Below, one piece after another: positions 1 to 7,520 of a DNA stretch of 16,122 nt; position 1 is the first letter of the stretch; each line of letters starts with the position of its first letter. The position numbers and the translations under genes are program-made. The stretch is from Pseudomonadota bacterium (lineage in GTDB: Bacteria > Pseudomonadota > Alphaproteobacteria > Acetobacterales > Acetobacteraceae): positions 1 through 16,122 of the forward strand of contig JAJZVE010000027.1 of assembly GCA_021845835.1 (NCBI GenBank). Reading direction: 5' to 3'. The notes under the pieces were generated by a model. The model saw only the letters and a program-made list of their open reading frames with translations, searched no databases and had not been told where the DNA came from.

Positions 1-1625
1 TAGTCGGCGCGCCGCGCCGCCGCCGCCGCCGCGTCGGCCGACTGCACCAGCGTTTCGGAGACGACGGGCACGCCGTAGAGCGACAGGATGCGTTTCGCCG
101 CGCTTTCGGACAGCGCGCGGTCCGGCACGTCGCGCAGCAGCGACGCCGCCTCCGCGCGCGCCGCCGCGGGCGCGATGCGCGCCGGCGCCGCCACCGGCAG
201 CCGCCGCAGCCGGTCGCGCCGCTGCCAGGCGGCGAGCGCCGCGAAGCAGCGGTCCATCGAGTGGAACAGCGCGAGGTGCGGATCGCTCTCCGTCTCGGCC
301 GCACCCGGCCCGCCGAGCCATTCCGGGATCCAGACGTTGCAGACGATCTTGCCGTGCTGCGCCGCAAGGCCGCTGAACACCGGCAGCCGCGCGGTCGCCG
401 CCTCGTAGGCGTATTGATGCGTCGTCACCAGCGCACCGTACTGGGCGTCGCTCAGCAGCGCCCCGGTGCAGGCGAGCAGCCCGCCCGGATCGGCGATCAC
501 CTGCGCGGTCACGTCGCACGGGTTGCGCGGCGAGCCGAACTCCGGGATGTGCGCCTCCAGCACGGCGCGCGTGTCGGGGGCCGGCTGCGGCAGCGGCACG
601 TCATGCAGCTCCGCCTTGTCAGCCGCCATGATCGCCGCGCCGCCGGAGGTCGCGATGACCGCGACGCCGGCCGCGCGCGGCGGCGGCGCCTTGGCGAAGA
701 AGGCGGCGGCCTCGACCAGCGCCTCCAGCTTGTCCACCTGCACCACGCCGGCGCGGGCGAAGGCGGCGGCATAGGCGGCCTCCGACCCCGCCAGCGAGCC
801 GGTATGCGACATCGCGGCTTCGGCGCCCGCCTGCCCGGTCGCCATCTTGTAGAGCACCAGCGGCTTGTCGGCGCGCCAGGCGATCTCGGCCGCCGCGATC
901 AGCCGCCGCGGCGTCGCCATGCCCTCGAACACGCAGGCGATGCTGCGGCACGCCGGGTCATCGGCGAGATAGGCGACGTAGTCGGCGACATCGACGTCGC
1001 AGGAATTGCCGGCGGTCAGCACATGGCTCACCGACACGCCGCGCATCACCGCCTGCGACAGCGCGAAGCCGATCGACCCCGACTGGCTGATGATGCCGAC
1101 GGCGTGCGGGCGCAACGGCCGCACCGGCGGCATGGCGGAGAAGGTCAGGCCGGCGCCGGACGCATAATTGACGATGCCGAGCGTGTTCGGCCCGACCACG
1201 CGCATCCCCGATGCCTGCGCGATCGCCGCCAGCCGGTCCTGCAGCGCGATGCGGTCCGGCAGCCCGGTCTCCGCATAGCCGGAGGCGACCACGATGGCGC
1301 CGCCGACGCCGGCCGCGGCGCAGTCCTCGACGACGGCTGCCACCGCGTCGCGCGGCACCGCGACGACGACGCAATCCGGCACCTCCGGCAGCGCGCCGAC
1401 GCTGGGGTGGCAGGGCCGGTCGTGCAGACGGTCGTACTTGCCGTTGACCAGGTGGACGCGCCCCTGGAACGCCGCCAGATTCGCGAACAGGCGCGCGCCG
1501 AACGAGCCTTTGCGCTCGGAGGCGCCGACGATCGCGACGCTCTGCGGTGCCAGCAGCCGGGTCAGCTCGTCGTGGCTATAGGGGCTATGCCGTGGCCCGC
1601 TGCCGGCCGCCTCGTGCCCCGTCAT
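1..1625 (-). CDS. ADP-forming acetate/acyl-CoA ligase family protein (3' end beyond the window)
   Basis: Likely joins a carboxylate to CoA with ATP, giving ADP and phosphate, in the cytoplasm. About 541 codons are visible; the C-terminus lies off the left edge. Seen: a CoA-binding Rossmann domain near residues 21-150 (LLAPQSVAIVGASERKGSFG, then VVGPNTLG), a succinyl-CoA-ligase-like flavodoxin region near 170-310 with the phospho-histidine motif SHTGSLAGS (His274), and the beginning of the ATP-grasp domain at about 510 (LYGVPVVSETLVQSAD). Homologues usually carry the remaining ATP-grasp domain C-terminally, which fits a cut-off gene. The start at 1625 gives the normal short N-terminus; an in-frame ATG at 1715 would add 30 Arg/Pro-rich residues that do not look native. 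The start overlaps a short upstream ORF as ATGA. The substrate (acetate, other short or branched acid) cannot be told from sequence. Confidence 0.9.
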   Translation of the reverse strand, partial: MTGHEAAGSGPRHSPYSHDELTRLLAPQSVAIVGASERKGSFGARLFANLAAFQGRVHLVNGKYDRLHDRPCHPSVGALPEVPDCVVVAVPRDAVAAVVEDCAAAGVGGAIVVASGYAETGLPDRIALQDRLAAIAQASGMRVVGPNTLGIVNYASGAGLTFSAMPPVRPLRPHAVGIISQSGSIGFALSQAVMRGVSVSHVLTAGNSCDVDVADYVAYLADDPACRSIACVFEGMATPRRLIAAAEIAWRADKPLVLYKMATGQAGAEAAMSHTGSLAGSEAAYAAAFARAGVVQVDKLEALVEAAAFFAKAPPPRAAGVAVIATSGGAAIMAADKAELHDVPLPQPAPDTRAVLEAHIPEFGSPRNPCDVTAQVIADPGGLLACTGALLSDAQYGALVTTHQYAYEAATARLPVFSGLAAQHGKIVCNVWIPEWLGGPGAAETESDPHLALFHSMDRCFAALAAWQRRDRLRRLPVAAPARIAPAAARAEAASLLRDVPDRALSESAAKRILSLYGVPVVSETLVQSADAAAAAARRAD

Positions 1626-1702
1626 GGCGCCGCCAGCTCCGCGTAAGCGCGATCCGGGTCGCCGGCAAAACCCAGGACGCAGGCAAGGCGCGCGCGCCGC
1701 AT
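1622..1702 (-). CDS. Possible 26-residue leader ORF coupled to the acyl-CoA ligase
   Basis: A short open frame starts at ATG 1702 and stops with TGA at 1622-1624, overlapping the acyl-CoA ligase start as ATGA. A Shine-Dalgarno-like GGGAG lies about 7 nt upstream. Its product ends GFAGDPDRAYAELAAP, whose composition is closer to real coding sequence than the Arg-rich alternative frame. It lies between the predicted promoter and the ligase. It may be a translational-coupling leader, the remnant of a longer gene, or chance. No family is recognised. Confidence 0.35.
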   Translation of the reverse strand: MRRARLACVLGFAGDPDRAYAELAAP

Positions 1703-1750
1703 GGACAGCTCCCATAGTCTCGTTGCCTTCGAGCCTCACCGAAGGCAGCG

Positions 1751-1769
1751 CATTTCATTCCGTGAAATG
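1751..1769. promoter_or_regulatory. Inverted repeat, probable operator
   Basis: CATTTCA and TGAAATG form perfect 7-base arms around a 5-base centre. The element begins about 3 bases after the predicted transcription start of the ligase promoter, a classic place for repressor binding. It is AT-rich in a GC-rich setting, and the stem is too weak with no T-tract to be an intrinsic terminator. The regulator is not in view and its family cannot be assigned. Confidence 0.5.
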
Positions 1770-1778
1770 TATTTCCAT

Positions 1779-1807
1779 ATTATCGGAGCGGTGCCGGAGC
1801 CTGTAAA
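1779..1807 (-). promoter_or_regulatory. Predicted sigma70 promoter for the acyl-CoA ligase
   Basis: Read on the minus strand, TTTACA (1807-1802) and GATAAT (1784-1779) are separated by exactly 17 bases. Each hexamer matches 5 of 6 consensus positions, which is unusual in DNA this rich in GC. Transcription would start near 1772, about 70 nt before the short leader ORF. The promoter lies just after the dehydrogenase stop, so the ligase can be expressed separately from the two genes upstream. Confidence 0.65.
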
Positions 1808-1822
1808 GCCCGGCCGGCATGG

Positions 1823-2881
1823 CTACCGCGCCACCGCCGCGGCGATGCGGCCCCCGAGCAGGCTGGTGGTTCCCTGCCCACCCAGGTCGGGCGTCAGCGG
1901 TGCGTCGGGCGCGGCCAGCGTGCTCTCGATCGCCGCCATCACGGCCCGCGCCGCTTCCGCTTCGCCCAGGTGCTCCAGCATCATCGCGCCGGCCCAGATC
2001 TGGCCGATCGGGTTGGCGATGCCCTGGCCGGCGATGTCCGGCGCCGAACCGTGCACCGGCTCGAACATCGAGGGGAACACGCGCTCGGGATTGATGTTCG
2101 CCGACGGCGCCACCGCGATCGTGCCGGTCACGCCAGGGCCGAGATCGGACAGGATGTCGCCAAACAGGTTGGAGCCGACGACGACGTCGAACCGCTCCGG
2201 CGACATCACGAAACGGGCGGCCAGGATGTCGATATGGTACTGATCCACGCGCACATCGGGATACGCCCGCGCAACCGCCGCCACGCGCTCGTCCCAGAAC
2301 GGCATGGAATGGAAGATGCCGTTCGACTTGGTGGCGGAGGTGACATGCGGCCGGCCGAGCCGGCGGGCGAGATCGAAGGCGTAGCGCAGGATGCGGTCGG
2401 TGCCCTTGCGGGTGAACACCGCTTCCTGGACCACGAATTCGTCCTCGGTCCCGGCCTTGAACCGCCCGCCGATCTGCGAGTACTCGCCTTCGGTGTTCTC
2501 GCGCACCACCCAGAAGTCGATCCGGTCGTGCCGCACCGGCGGCGTGATGCCGGGCAGCAGGCGCACCGGGCGCAGGTTCACGTACTGGTCGAACTCGCGG
2601 CGGATCGGGATCAGCAGGCCCCACAGCGAGATATGGTCCGGCACGCCCGGAAAGCCGACCGCGCCGAGCAGGATCGCGTCGTGGTCGCGCAGCCGTGCGA
2701 TGCCGTCCTCGGGCATCATGCGCCCGGTGGCGCGATAGGTCTCGCAGCTCCAGTCGAAATGCCGCGGACGCAGCGCGAAGCCGTGCGCCGCCGCGACCGC
2801 GTCGAGCACGCGCAGCGCCTCCGGAACCACTTCCTTGCCGATGCCGTCGCCGGGGATGACGGCGATCTCGTACTGCTTCAT
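1823..2881 (-). CDS. dmlA: Tartrate / D-malate dehydrogenase (decarboxylating)
   Basis: A 352-residue enzyme of the isocitrate/isopropylmalate dehydrogenase fold. The family oxidises D-malate to pyruvate and CO2, or L-tartrate and related beta-hydroxyacids, with NAD+. Visible marks: the N-terminal IPGDGIGKEVVPE, the substrate-binding RREFDQYVNLRPVR (94-107), RENTEGEYS (Arg127, Tyr134), catalytic Lys185 in TSATKSN, the metal-binding acids Asp213, Asp242 and Asp246 (SNLFGDILSD), and the cofactor segment EPVHGSAPDIAGQGIANP near 274-291. The stretch GFPGVPDHISLWG typifies the TtuC/DmlA branch rather than LeuB. Length is normal. An AAGGA-like ribosome site precedes ATG 2881. It lies 82 bases after the TauE-like permease on the same strand and may be cotranscribed with it. 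Exact substrate is not proven; TtuC is the alternative name. Confidence 0.9.
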   Translation of the reverse strand: MKQYEIAVIPGDGIGKEVVPEALRVLDAVAAAHGFALRPRHFDWSCETYRATGRMMPEDGIARLRDHDAILLGAVGFPGVPDHISLWGLLIPIRREFDQYVNLRPVRLLPGITPPVRHDRIDFWVVRENTEGEYSQIGGRFKAGTEDEFVVQEAVFTRKGTDRILRYAFDLARRLGRPHVTSATKSNGIFHSMPFWDERVAAVARAYPDVRVDQYHIDILAARFVMSPERFDVVVGSNLFGDILSDLGPGVTGTIAVAPSANINPERVFPSMFEPVHGSAPDIAGQGIANPIGQIWAGAMMLEHLGEAEAARAVMAAIESTLAAPDAPLTPDLGGQGTTSLLGGRIAAAVAR

Positions 2882-2963
2882 GGTCCGTTCCTTCGCGGTT
2901 CGCGGGCGTCGCCCGGCTACATAGACGCCGCGGCCCGGCCGTTGCCAGCCGTCCGCGACCGGC

Positions 2964-3725
2964 TCAGCCGCGGACGATGGCGGCCACGCCGTCGCCCACC
3001 AGCTTCAACGAGATCAGCAGCAGCACCAGGTTCACCAGCAGGAAGAACAGCCGGTCCGGGATGCGCCGCACCACGCGGTAGGTGATGAGCGTGGTGGCGA
3101 TGCCGACCGGGAACAGCATCGCGGCGGCCCGCAGGCTGGCCAGCGACAACTGCCCCAGCGCCCAGTACGGCACCAGCTTCTCGGCATTGACGATCGCGAA
3201 CAGGATGGTGGTGGTCCCGGCATAGGCCATTTTCTGCAACCGCTGCGGCAGCACATAGACCTGATAGGGCGGCGCGCCGGCATGGGAGACAAAGCTGGTG
3301 AACCCCGCCAGCGCGCCCCAGAACAGCCCGCGCGGCCAGTCCGCCGGTCGCGGCGGACCACCCATGCCGCGCCGCAGCCAGATGAACAGGACGTAGCCGA
3401 GCCCGAGCAGGCCGATCAGCAGCGTGACCGCGCTCTCCGGGATGGCGGCGGCGGTGCCCCAGCCGATGCCGACGCCGAGCGTGCAACCGGGGATGAGGAT
3501 GGCGAGGTTGCGGCGGCTGTACTCGCGCCGGTACGCCATCACGCCGAACCAGTCGGTGACGACGAAGATCGGCAGCAGCAGGCCGGCCGCCGCGATCGGC
3601 GGGACCGCCAGCGACAGGATCGGCACGGCCAGCATGCCAACCCCCGGCAGCCCGCCCTTGGAGGCGCCGACCATCACCGCCGCCGGCAGGGCGGCAAGGT
3701 AGAATGCGGTGCCGGCGAGGATCAT
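2964..3725 (-). CDS. TauE/SafE (DUF81) family membrane permease
   Basis: A 253-residue integral membrane protein with about eight hydrophobic helices. Members export sulfite, sulfoacetate or other small anions, or are of unknown substrate. The N-terminal repeat has the family pattern VGASKGGLPGVGMLAVPIL (19-37); the second repeat has GFTSFVSHAGAPPYQVYVLP (141-160), including the SHAG-P signature. The C-terminus is mostly hydrophobic, ending LVGDGVAAIVRG. ATG 3725 gives a start directly before the first helix; a GGGA lies about 8 nt upstream. Longer upstream open frame exists but has no membrane or family character. It precedes the tartrate/D-malate dehydrogenase, so a role in moving an organic acid or anion linked to that pathway is possible, but this is inference. 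Confidence 0.85.
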   Translation of the reverse strand: MILAGTAFYLAALPAAVMVGASKGGLPGVGMLAVPILSLAVPPIAAAGLLLPIFVVTDWFGVMAYRREYSRRNLAILIPGCTLGVGIGWGTAAAIPESAVTLLIGLLGLGYVLFIWLRRGMGGPPRPADWPRGLFWGALAGFTSFVSHAGAPPYQVYVLPQRLQKMAYAGTTTILFAIVNAEKLVPYWALGQLSLASLRAAAMLFPVGIATTLITYRVVRRIPDRLFFLLVNLVLLLISLKLVGDGVAAIVRG

Positions 3726-4025
3726 CGTGGCGTCCCGGAGCGTGGGGAAGCAGGCGTCTCGGTGCGGCCGGGGCGACGGTCCATGCGGCTGTCCTGTTGC
3801 TGGCAGGCGTCGTTCTGCATCCGGACCCGCGGCACGGCAACCGCGAGCGCGCGGCGTACGTAGCGCCGCTCCGTGAATCGGGATACTGAATGCCGGCGAC
3901 TCCGCGGCGCAGCAGAGCATGATCCATCGTCGTTTCACGAGCGTTCCTCCCGCCTTGTCCGGCCGCGGTCGCGCGCTGCCGCCGGCCCGACGGGCAAGAA
4001 ACGTTCGCGCCGGCCGGTGCCGGGC
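3726..4025. other. Intergenic region between divergent permease and GT2-GtrA genes
   Basis: About 300 bases separate the two divergent starts. Several frames stay open because of base composition, but none has coding character. No convincing -35/-10 pair was found on either strand. The least GC-rich stretch is around 3855-3890 (TACGTA, then GGGATACTGAATG), the likeliest site for a control element. The true GT2 start could lie somewhat upstream of the one chosen. Confidence 0.4.
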
Positions 4026-5165
4026 ATGACCGCGGACCTCGCGGTGGCCGAACCCGGCCGGACGCAGGCGCCCCCCGCCGCGGCCCCGGATCTGTGCGTG
4101 GTCGTCCCGGTGCTGAACGAGCGCGACAACATCGCCCCGCTGGTCGAGCGGCTGCGGCACACGCTGGCCGGAATCGCGTGGGAGGTGATCTTCGTCGATG
4201 ACGACTCGCGCGACGGCACGCGCGATGCCGTCGCCGCGATCGGGCAGGCGGATGCGCGGGTGCGCCTGGTCCACCGCATCGGCCGCCGCGGCCTGTCCTC
4301 CGCCTTCATCGAGGGGGCGCAGGCAAGCCTCGCCCCCTATGTCGCGGCGATGGACGGCGACCTGCAGCACGACGAGGCGCTGCTGCCGCGCATGTTCGCG
4401 GCGCTCCGCGACGATGGCTATGAACTCGCGATCGGCAGCCGCTACGTCGCCGGCGGCGGGATCGGCGCATGGGACCGCACCCGCGCCGGCATGTCCGGCC
4501 TGGCCACACGGCTCAGCCGGCTGGTGCTGCATGTCCCGGTCAGCGATCCGATGAGCGGCTTCTTCATGGTCCGCCGCACCACGCTGGACCGCGCGCTGCG
4601 CCATCTGTCGGCGCTGGGGTTCAAGATCCTGCTCGACCTGCTCGCCTCGCTGCCGACGCCACCACGCCTGATCGAGCTGCCGTACCAGTTCCGCGACCGC
4701 GTCGCCGGGGAAAGCAAGCTCGATGCCGGCGTACTGCGCGACTATGCCATGCTGCTGGCCGACAAGCTGGTCGGCCACGTCGTGCCGGTGCGCTTCCTGC
4801 TGTTCGCCGCCGTCGGCGCGCTCGGCATCGCCGCGCATCTGGTGATCCTGCGCCTCGGCCTGACTGTCGGCGACCTCAGCTTCCGCACCGCGCAGACGGG
4901 GGCGACGGCGGCTGCCATCCTGGGCAATTTCATGCTCAACAACGTGTTCACCTTCCGCGACCGCCGGCTGCGCGGCCGGCGCCTGCTGACCGGACTGGTC
5001 ACGTTCTCGCTGATCTGCAGCGTCGGCGCGGTCGGCAATATCGGCATCGCGCAGGTGCTGTTCGGGGAGAACCATTCGTCCTGGTGGTTCGCCGGCGCCG
5101 CCGGCGGGCTGATGAGCCTGGTGTGGAACTACGCGGTCAGTTCCGTCGTCACCTGGCGGCGCTGA
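4026..5165 (+). CDS. GT2 dolichol-phosphate-mannose-synthase-like glycosyltransferase fused to GtrA domain
   Basis: A 379-residue two-part protein. Residues 22-245 are a GT-A fold: CVVVPVLNERDNI, VIFVDDDSRDGT (58-65), a DXD-type metal site MDGDLQHD (Asp110, Asp112) and FRDRVAGESKL (222-232). Such domains move a sugar from NDP-sugar to polyprenyl phosphate on the cytoplasmic face. Residues 256-379 are a GtrA-type membrane domain with four helices, including NFMLNNVFTFRDRR and LVWNYAVSSVVTWRR, thought to help lipid-linked sugar cross the membrane. Start at ATG 4026 removes 51 basic residues from the longest open frame; a nearby GTG at 4017 is possible, and no strong ribosome site is seen. Its end overlaps the end of the convergent GT4 gene by 17 bases. 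It probably supplies a polyprenyl-linked sugar for the polysaccharide made by this locus. Confidence 0.88.
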   Translation: MTADLAVAEPGRTQAPPAAAPDLCVVVPVLNERDNIAPLVERLRHTLAGIAWEVIFVDDDSRDGTRDAVAAIGQADARVRLVHRIGRRGLSSAFIEGAQASLAPYVAAMDGDLQHDEALLPRMFAALRDDGYELAIGSRYVAGGGIGAWDRTRAGMSGLATRLSRLVLHVPVSDPMSGFFMVRRTTLDRALRHLSALGFKILLDLLASLPTPPRLIELPYQFRDRVAGESKLDAGVLRDYAMLLADKLVGHVVPVRFLLFAAVGALGIAAHLVILRLGLTVGDLSFRTAQTGATAAAILGNFMLNNVFTFRDRRLRGRRLLTGLVTFSLICSVGAVGNIGIAQVLFGENHSSWWFAGAAGGLMSLVWNYAVSSVVTWRR

Positions 5166-6390
5166 CCGGCGCGGTGCGCGCCAGCAGGCGGCGGAACAGG
5201 TCGAGCTGACCGCGGCTGGTCTCCTCCCAGCCGAACCGCTCCGCATAGGCACGGGTGGCGGCGCGGTCGGGCGGGGCGGCGAACAGCGCGCGCACCGCGG
5301 CGGCAATGCCGGGTGGGGTATTCGCCTCCGCGATCAGCCCGGCTTCGCGCGAGCGCACCACCTCCGGGTTGCCCGGGATGTTGCTCGCCACCACCGGCGT
5401 GCCGCAGGCCATGCTCTCCAGCAGCACATTCGCCCAGCCCTCGCGCGCGGAGGCAAGCACCATCGCGTCCGCCGCGCCGTAACAGGCAGGCAGATCGGCA
5501 TGTGGCACCGCGCCCAGCAGCCGCACCCGTCCAGTGAGGCCGAGGCTGGCGATCTGCGCCTGCAAGTGCGCCCGTTCCGGCCCCTCGCCGGCGATCAGCA
5601 GATCGAACGCGGCCAGCCCGGGCATCGCCGCGATGGTCAGATGGTGGCCCTTGCGCGGGATCAGCGCGCCGACCGACAGCAGCGTCGGCCGCACGAGGCC
5701 GAGCGCAGCGCGTGCCGCCGCGCGGTCGGCGGGCGGGCGGAACAGGCCGGCATCGACGCCGTTGCGCAGCACCGTCACCCGCCCCGGGTCCGCCCCCAGC
5801 GCCACCAGCCGCTCGCGCAGCGCCGAACTGACCGCGATCAGCGCCGCCGCACGGCCGATCGCGTCCACGATCAGCCGGCGCGGTCCCGGATAGTCCGGCA
5901 ACTGCGTCACGTCCGAGCCGCGCGCAGTGATTACCACCGGCACGCCCAGGGCCGCCCCCAGCCGCACCGCCGCCACCCCGTCGGGATAGACGTAGTGCGC
6001 GTCGATCAGGTCGAACGCCAGCCCCGCCGCCATCAGCCGGCGCAGTGCGGCGAGGCCGGCGTGGGCGAGCAGCGCCGGGGCGAGCGTCATGCCGAAACGC
6101 GGAATCACCGGATAGCGCGGATGATGGATGCGGATGCCGTGCCGCACCTCCTCGCGCGGGGCGCGGGCATGGCGGCCCCACGCGCCGAACACCACGGCGC
6201 CGCTCGGGAAGTACGGCACCGGGGCGAGCACGCGCGCCGTCGCCTCGCCGGTGGCCAGCAGATGGCGCAGCCGGTTCTCCACGAACACGCCGTGGTTGGG
6301 ATGGGCGGCATTGGGATAGAGCGTCGAGAAGGTCAGCAGCCGCAGCGGCGCCGGCCGCTCCCCGCTGCTATTTAGGCAGGCAACTTTCAT
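5149..6390 (-). CDS. GT4 family glycosyltransferase
   Basis: A 413-residue GT-B glycosyltransferase that would add a sugar from an NDP-donor to a growing polysaccharide repeat unit at the cytoplasmic membrane. The N-terminal acceptor domain has LLTFSTLYPNAAHPNHGVFV (18-37, only short pieces needed for recognition), DLIDAHYVYPDGVAA and ITARGSDVTQLP. The C-terminal donor domain begins near LLSVGALIPRKGHH (237-250) and has AGEGPER and the EX7E motif of retaining GT4 enzymes (Glu317 and Glu325 within AREGWANVLLESMACGTPVV). Length is normal. The start at 6390 shares ATGA with the stop of the GT9 gene upstream, implying translational coupling. The first 17 residues are a little longer than is common. 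Donor and acceptor are not predictable. Confidence 0.9.
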   Translation of the reverse strand: MKVACLNSSGERPAPLRLLTFSTLYPNAAHPNHGVFVENRLRHLLATGEATARVLAPVPYFPSGAVVFGAWGRHARAPREEVRHGIRIHHPRYPVIPRFGMTLAPALLAHAGLAALRRLMAAGLAFDLIDAHYVYPDGVAAVRLGAALGVPVVITARGSDVTQLPDYPGPRRLIVDAIGRAAALIAVSSALRERLVALGADPGRVTVLRNGVDAGLFRPPADRAAARAALGLVRPTLLSVGALIPRKGHHLTIAAMPGLAAFDLLIAGEGPERAHLQAQIASLGLTGRVRLLGAVPHADLPACYGAADAMVLASAREGWANVLLESMACGTPVVASNIPGNPEVVRSREAGLIAEANTPPGIAAAVRALFAAPPDRAATRAYAERFGWEETSRGQLDLFRRLLARTAPVSAAR

Positions 6391-7520
6391 GAACGTTCGG
6401 CCGCCGGTGGCAGGCGGGCCAGCACGCGGGCGGCCAGATCGGCGGGATCGAGCAGGCTCATGCAGGTCTCCGCCTTGTCGCAATCGCCGTAGCAGCCGAG
6501 GCAGTCCAGCGCGGGGGTGAAGACCTTCTCGATCAGGCCATCGAAATCCGCGATCTCGGCATGGCTGGTGGGGCCGAAGATGGCGACCGTCGGCAGGCCG
6601 ATGGCGCTCGCCACGTGCAGCGCCAGGGTGTCGCCGCACAGCAGCACGTCGGCCTGCATCAGCATGGCGATGAACGCGCCGACCGCGGCCGGCGTCAGCG
6701 CGGCGACGACGCGCGCCGGGTCGCACTCTGCGCACACGGCCGCCGCCTTGGCCCGCTCCGCCGCGCCGCCGACCAGCAGGACGTCGACATCGGCGGCGGC
6801 GAGCAGGGCGCGGACCGTCCGCACGGTCTGCGCCACATCGAGCATCTTCTTCGGCCATCGCCCCCCGGACCCGAGATTGAGCGCGACGCGCCGACGGCGG
6901 CTGCCGCGGAGCAAGGCGGCAACGCGTTGGCGCGCCTGCGCCGCCGGCACCGCATCCATGCGCAGCGCCGGTGGCGGCGGCGGTCCCTCGGCGCCCAGAA
7001 TGGCCAGCATGCGCGCCTGGTAGGTCGTGCCGTTCCGCCGCTTCAGCCGGTCGAACGCGGCCATCTCAAGCCAGGCTTCGGCTGCCGCGTTGCTCGGCGT
7101 GACCACACCGTCGCGGGCGAAGAAGCCGACCGGCGGGCGCGACCCCACCGCCAGCGTGGCGAGCGAGGCGCTGGGCAGGTCGTTGGACAGCGAATAGACC
7201 TGCGTCCATGCGCCGGTGGCGATGCGTGCCAGCCCGGCCGGCGCCAGCGTGACGACTTCGTCCACCCACGTCATCATGCCGACGAGGTCAGCCGCCTCCG
7301 GGCGGGTGAGCCAGGCGATGTAGGGCCGGTCATGCCGGGCGGCGACGGCGGGCAACAGGCTCGCCGAGCGCAGCACATCGCCGATCGCATCGAGCTTGAT
7401 GAAGAGAATACGGTCCCGATAGCCGGAGAAATGGCGGCAATCGGGACACTCCGCGTCTTCGCGCTTGTTGAAGCTGCAGGGGCGCGATGCCAGCCAGTGG
7501 CGGCAGTCGTAGCGGATCAT
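6387..7520 (-). CDS. GT9 (heptosyltransferase-like) glycosyltransferase with N-terminal cysteine cluster
   Basis: A 377-residue member of the ADP-heptose:LPS heptosyltransferase superfamily. Family marks are ILFIKLDAIGDVLRSASLLP (38-57), NLGSGGRWPKKM (215-226) and the donor site CGDTLALHVASAIGLPTVAIFGPTS (long motif, residues 295-319). Before the GT-B fold lies a cysteine-rich segment with Cys6, Cys15, Cys25 and Cys28 (ECPDCRHF), and near the C-terminus there is a second set, Cys340, Cys343, Cys347 and Cys353. Related GT9 proteins with both clusters occur outside classical LPS core loci. ATG 7520 was chosen since it begins right before the cysteine segment; the frame is open to 7721 but upstream sequence is not protein-like. 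It heads a two-gene unit with GT4. The transferred sugar may be a heptose but this is not shown. Confidence 0.85.
   Translation of the reverse strand: MIRYDCRHWLASRPCSFNKREDAECPDCRHFSGYRDRILFIKLDAIGDVLRSASLLPAVAARHDRPYIAWLTRPEAADLVGMMTWVDEVVTLAPAGLARIATGAWTQVYSLSNDLPSASLATLAVGSRPPVGFFARDGVVTPSNAAAEAWLEMAAFDRLKRRNGTTYQARMLAILGAEGPPPPPALRMDAVPAAQARQRVAALLRGSRRRRVALNLGSGGRWPKKMLDVAQTVRTVRALLAAADVDVLLVGGAAERAKAAAVCAECDPARVVAALTPAAVGAFIAMLMQADVLLCGDTLALHVASAIGLPTVAIFGPTSHAEIADFDGLIEKVFTPALDCLGCYGDCDKAETCMSLLDPADLAARVLARLPPAAERS

Noticed and set aside
17..34. GCC-type triplet run near the left edge as a repeat element
   Set aside because: It encodes an Ala-rich stretch in frame within the acyl-CoA ligase and is explained by codon bias.
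261..1646. 461-codon plus-strand open frame opposite the acyl-CoA ligase
   Set aside because: Arg/His/Gly-rich with no family resemblance; it mirrors the third-position GC bias of the real gene on the other strand.
2895..2925. Small GC hairpin between the permease and dehydrogenase genes as a terminator
   Set aside because: A 5-bp GC stem is expected by chance in such DNA, and there is no T-tract.
2964..5306. 780-codon minus-strand frame running from the permease back through the GT2-GtrA gene
   Set aside because: Only its last 253 codons resemble a known family. The part opposite the GT2-GtrA gene is compositional shadow, so the permease start was placed at 3725.
5149..6858. Extending the GT4 protein upstream into the GT9 gene
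   Set aside because: The extra 156 residues are out-of-frame GT9 sequence; the ATGA overlap at 6390 gives a normal GT4 start.
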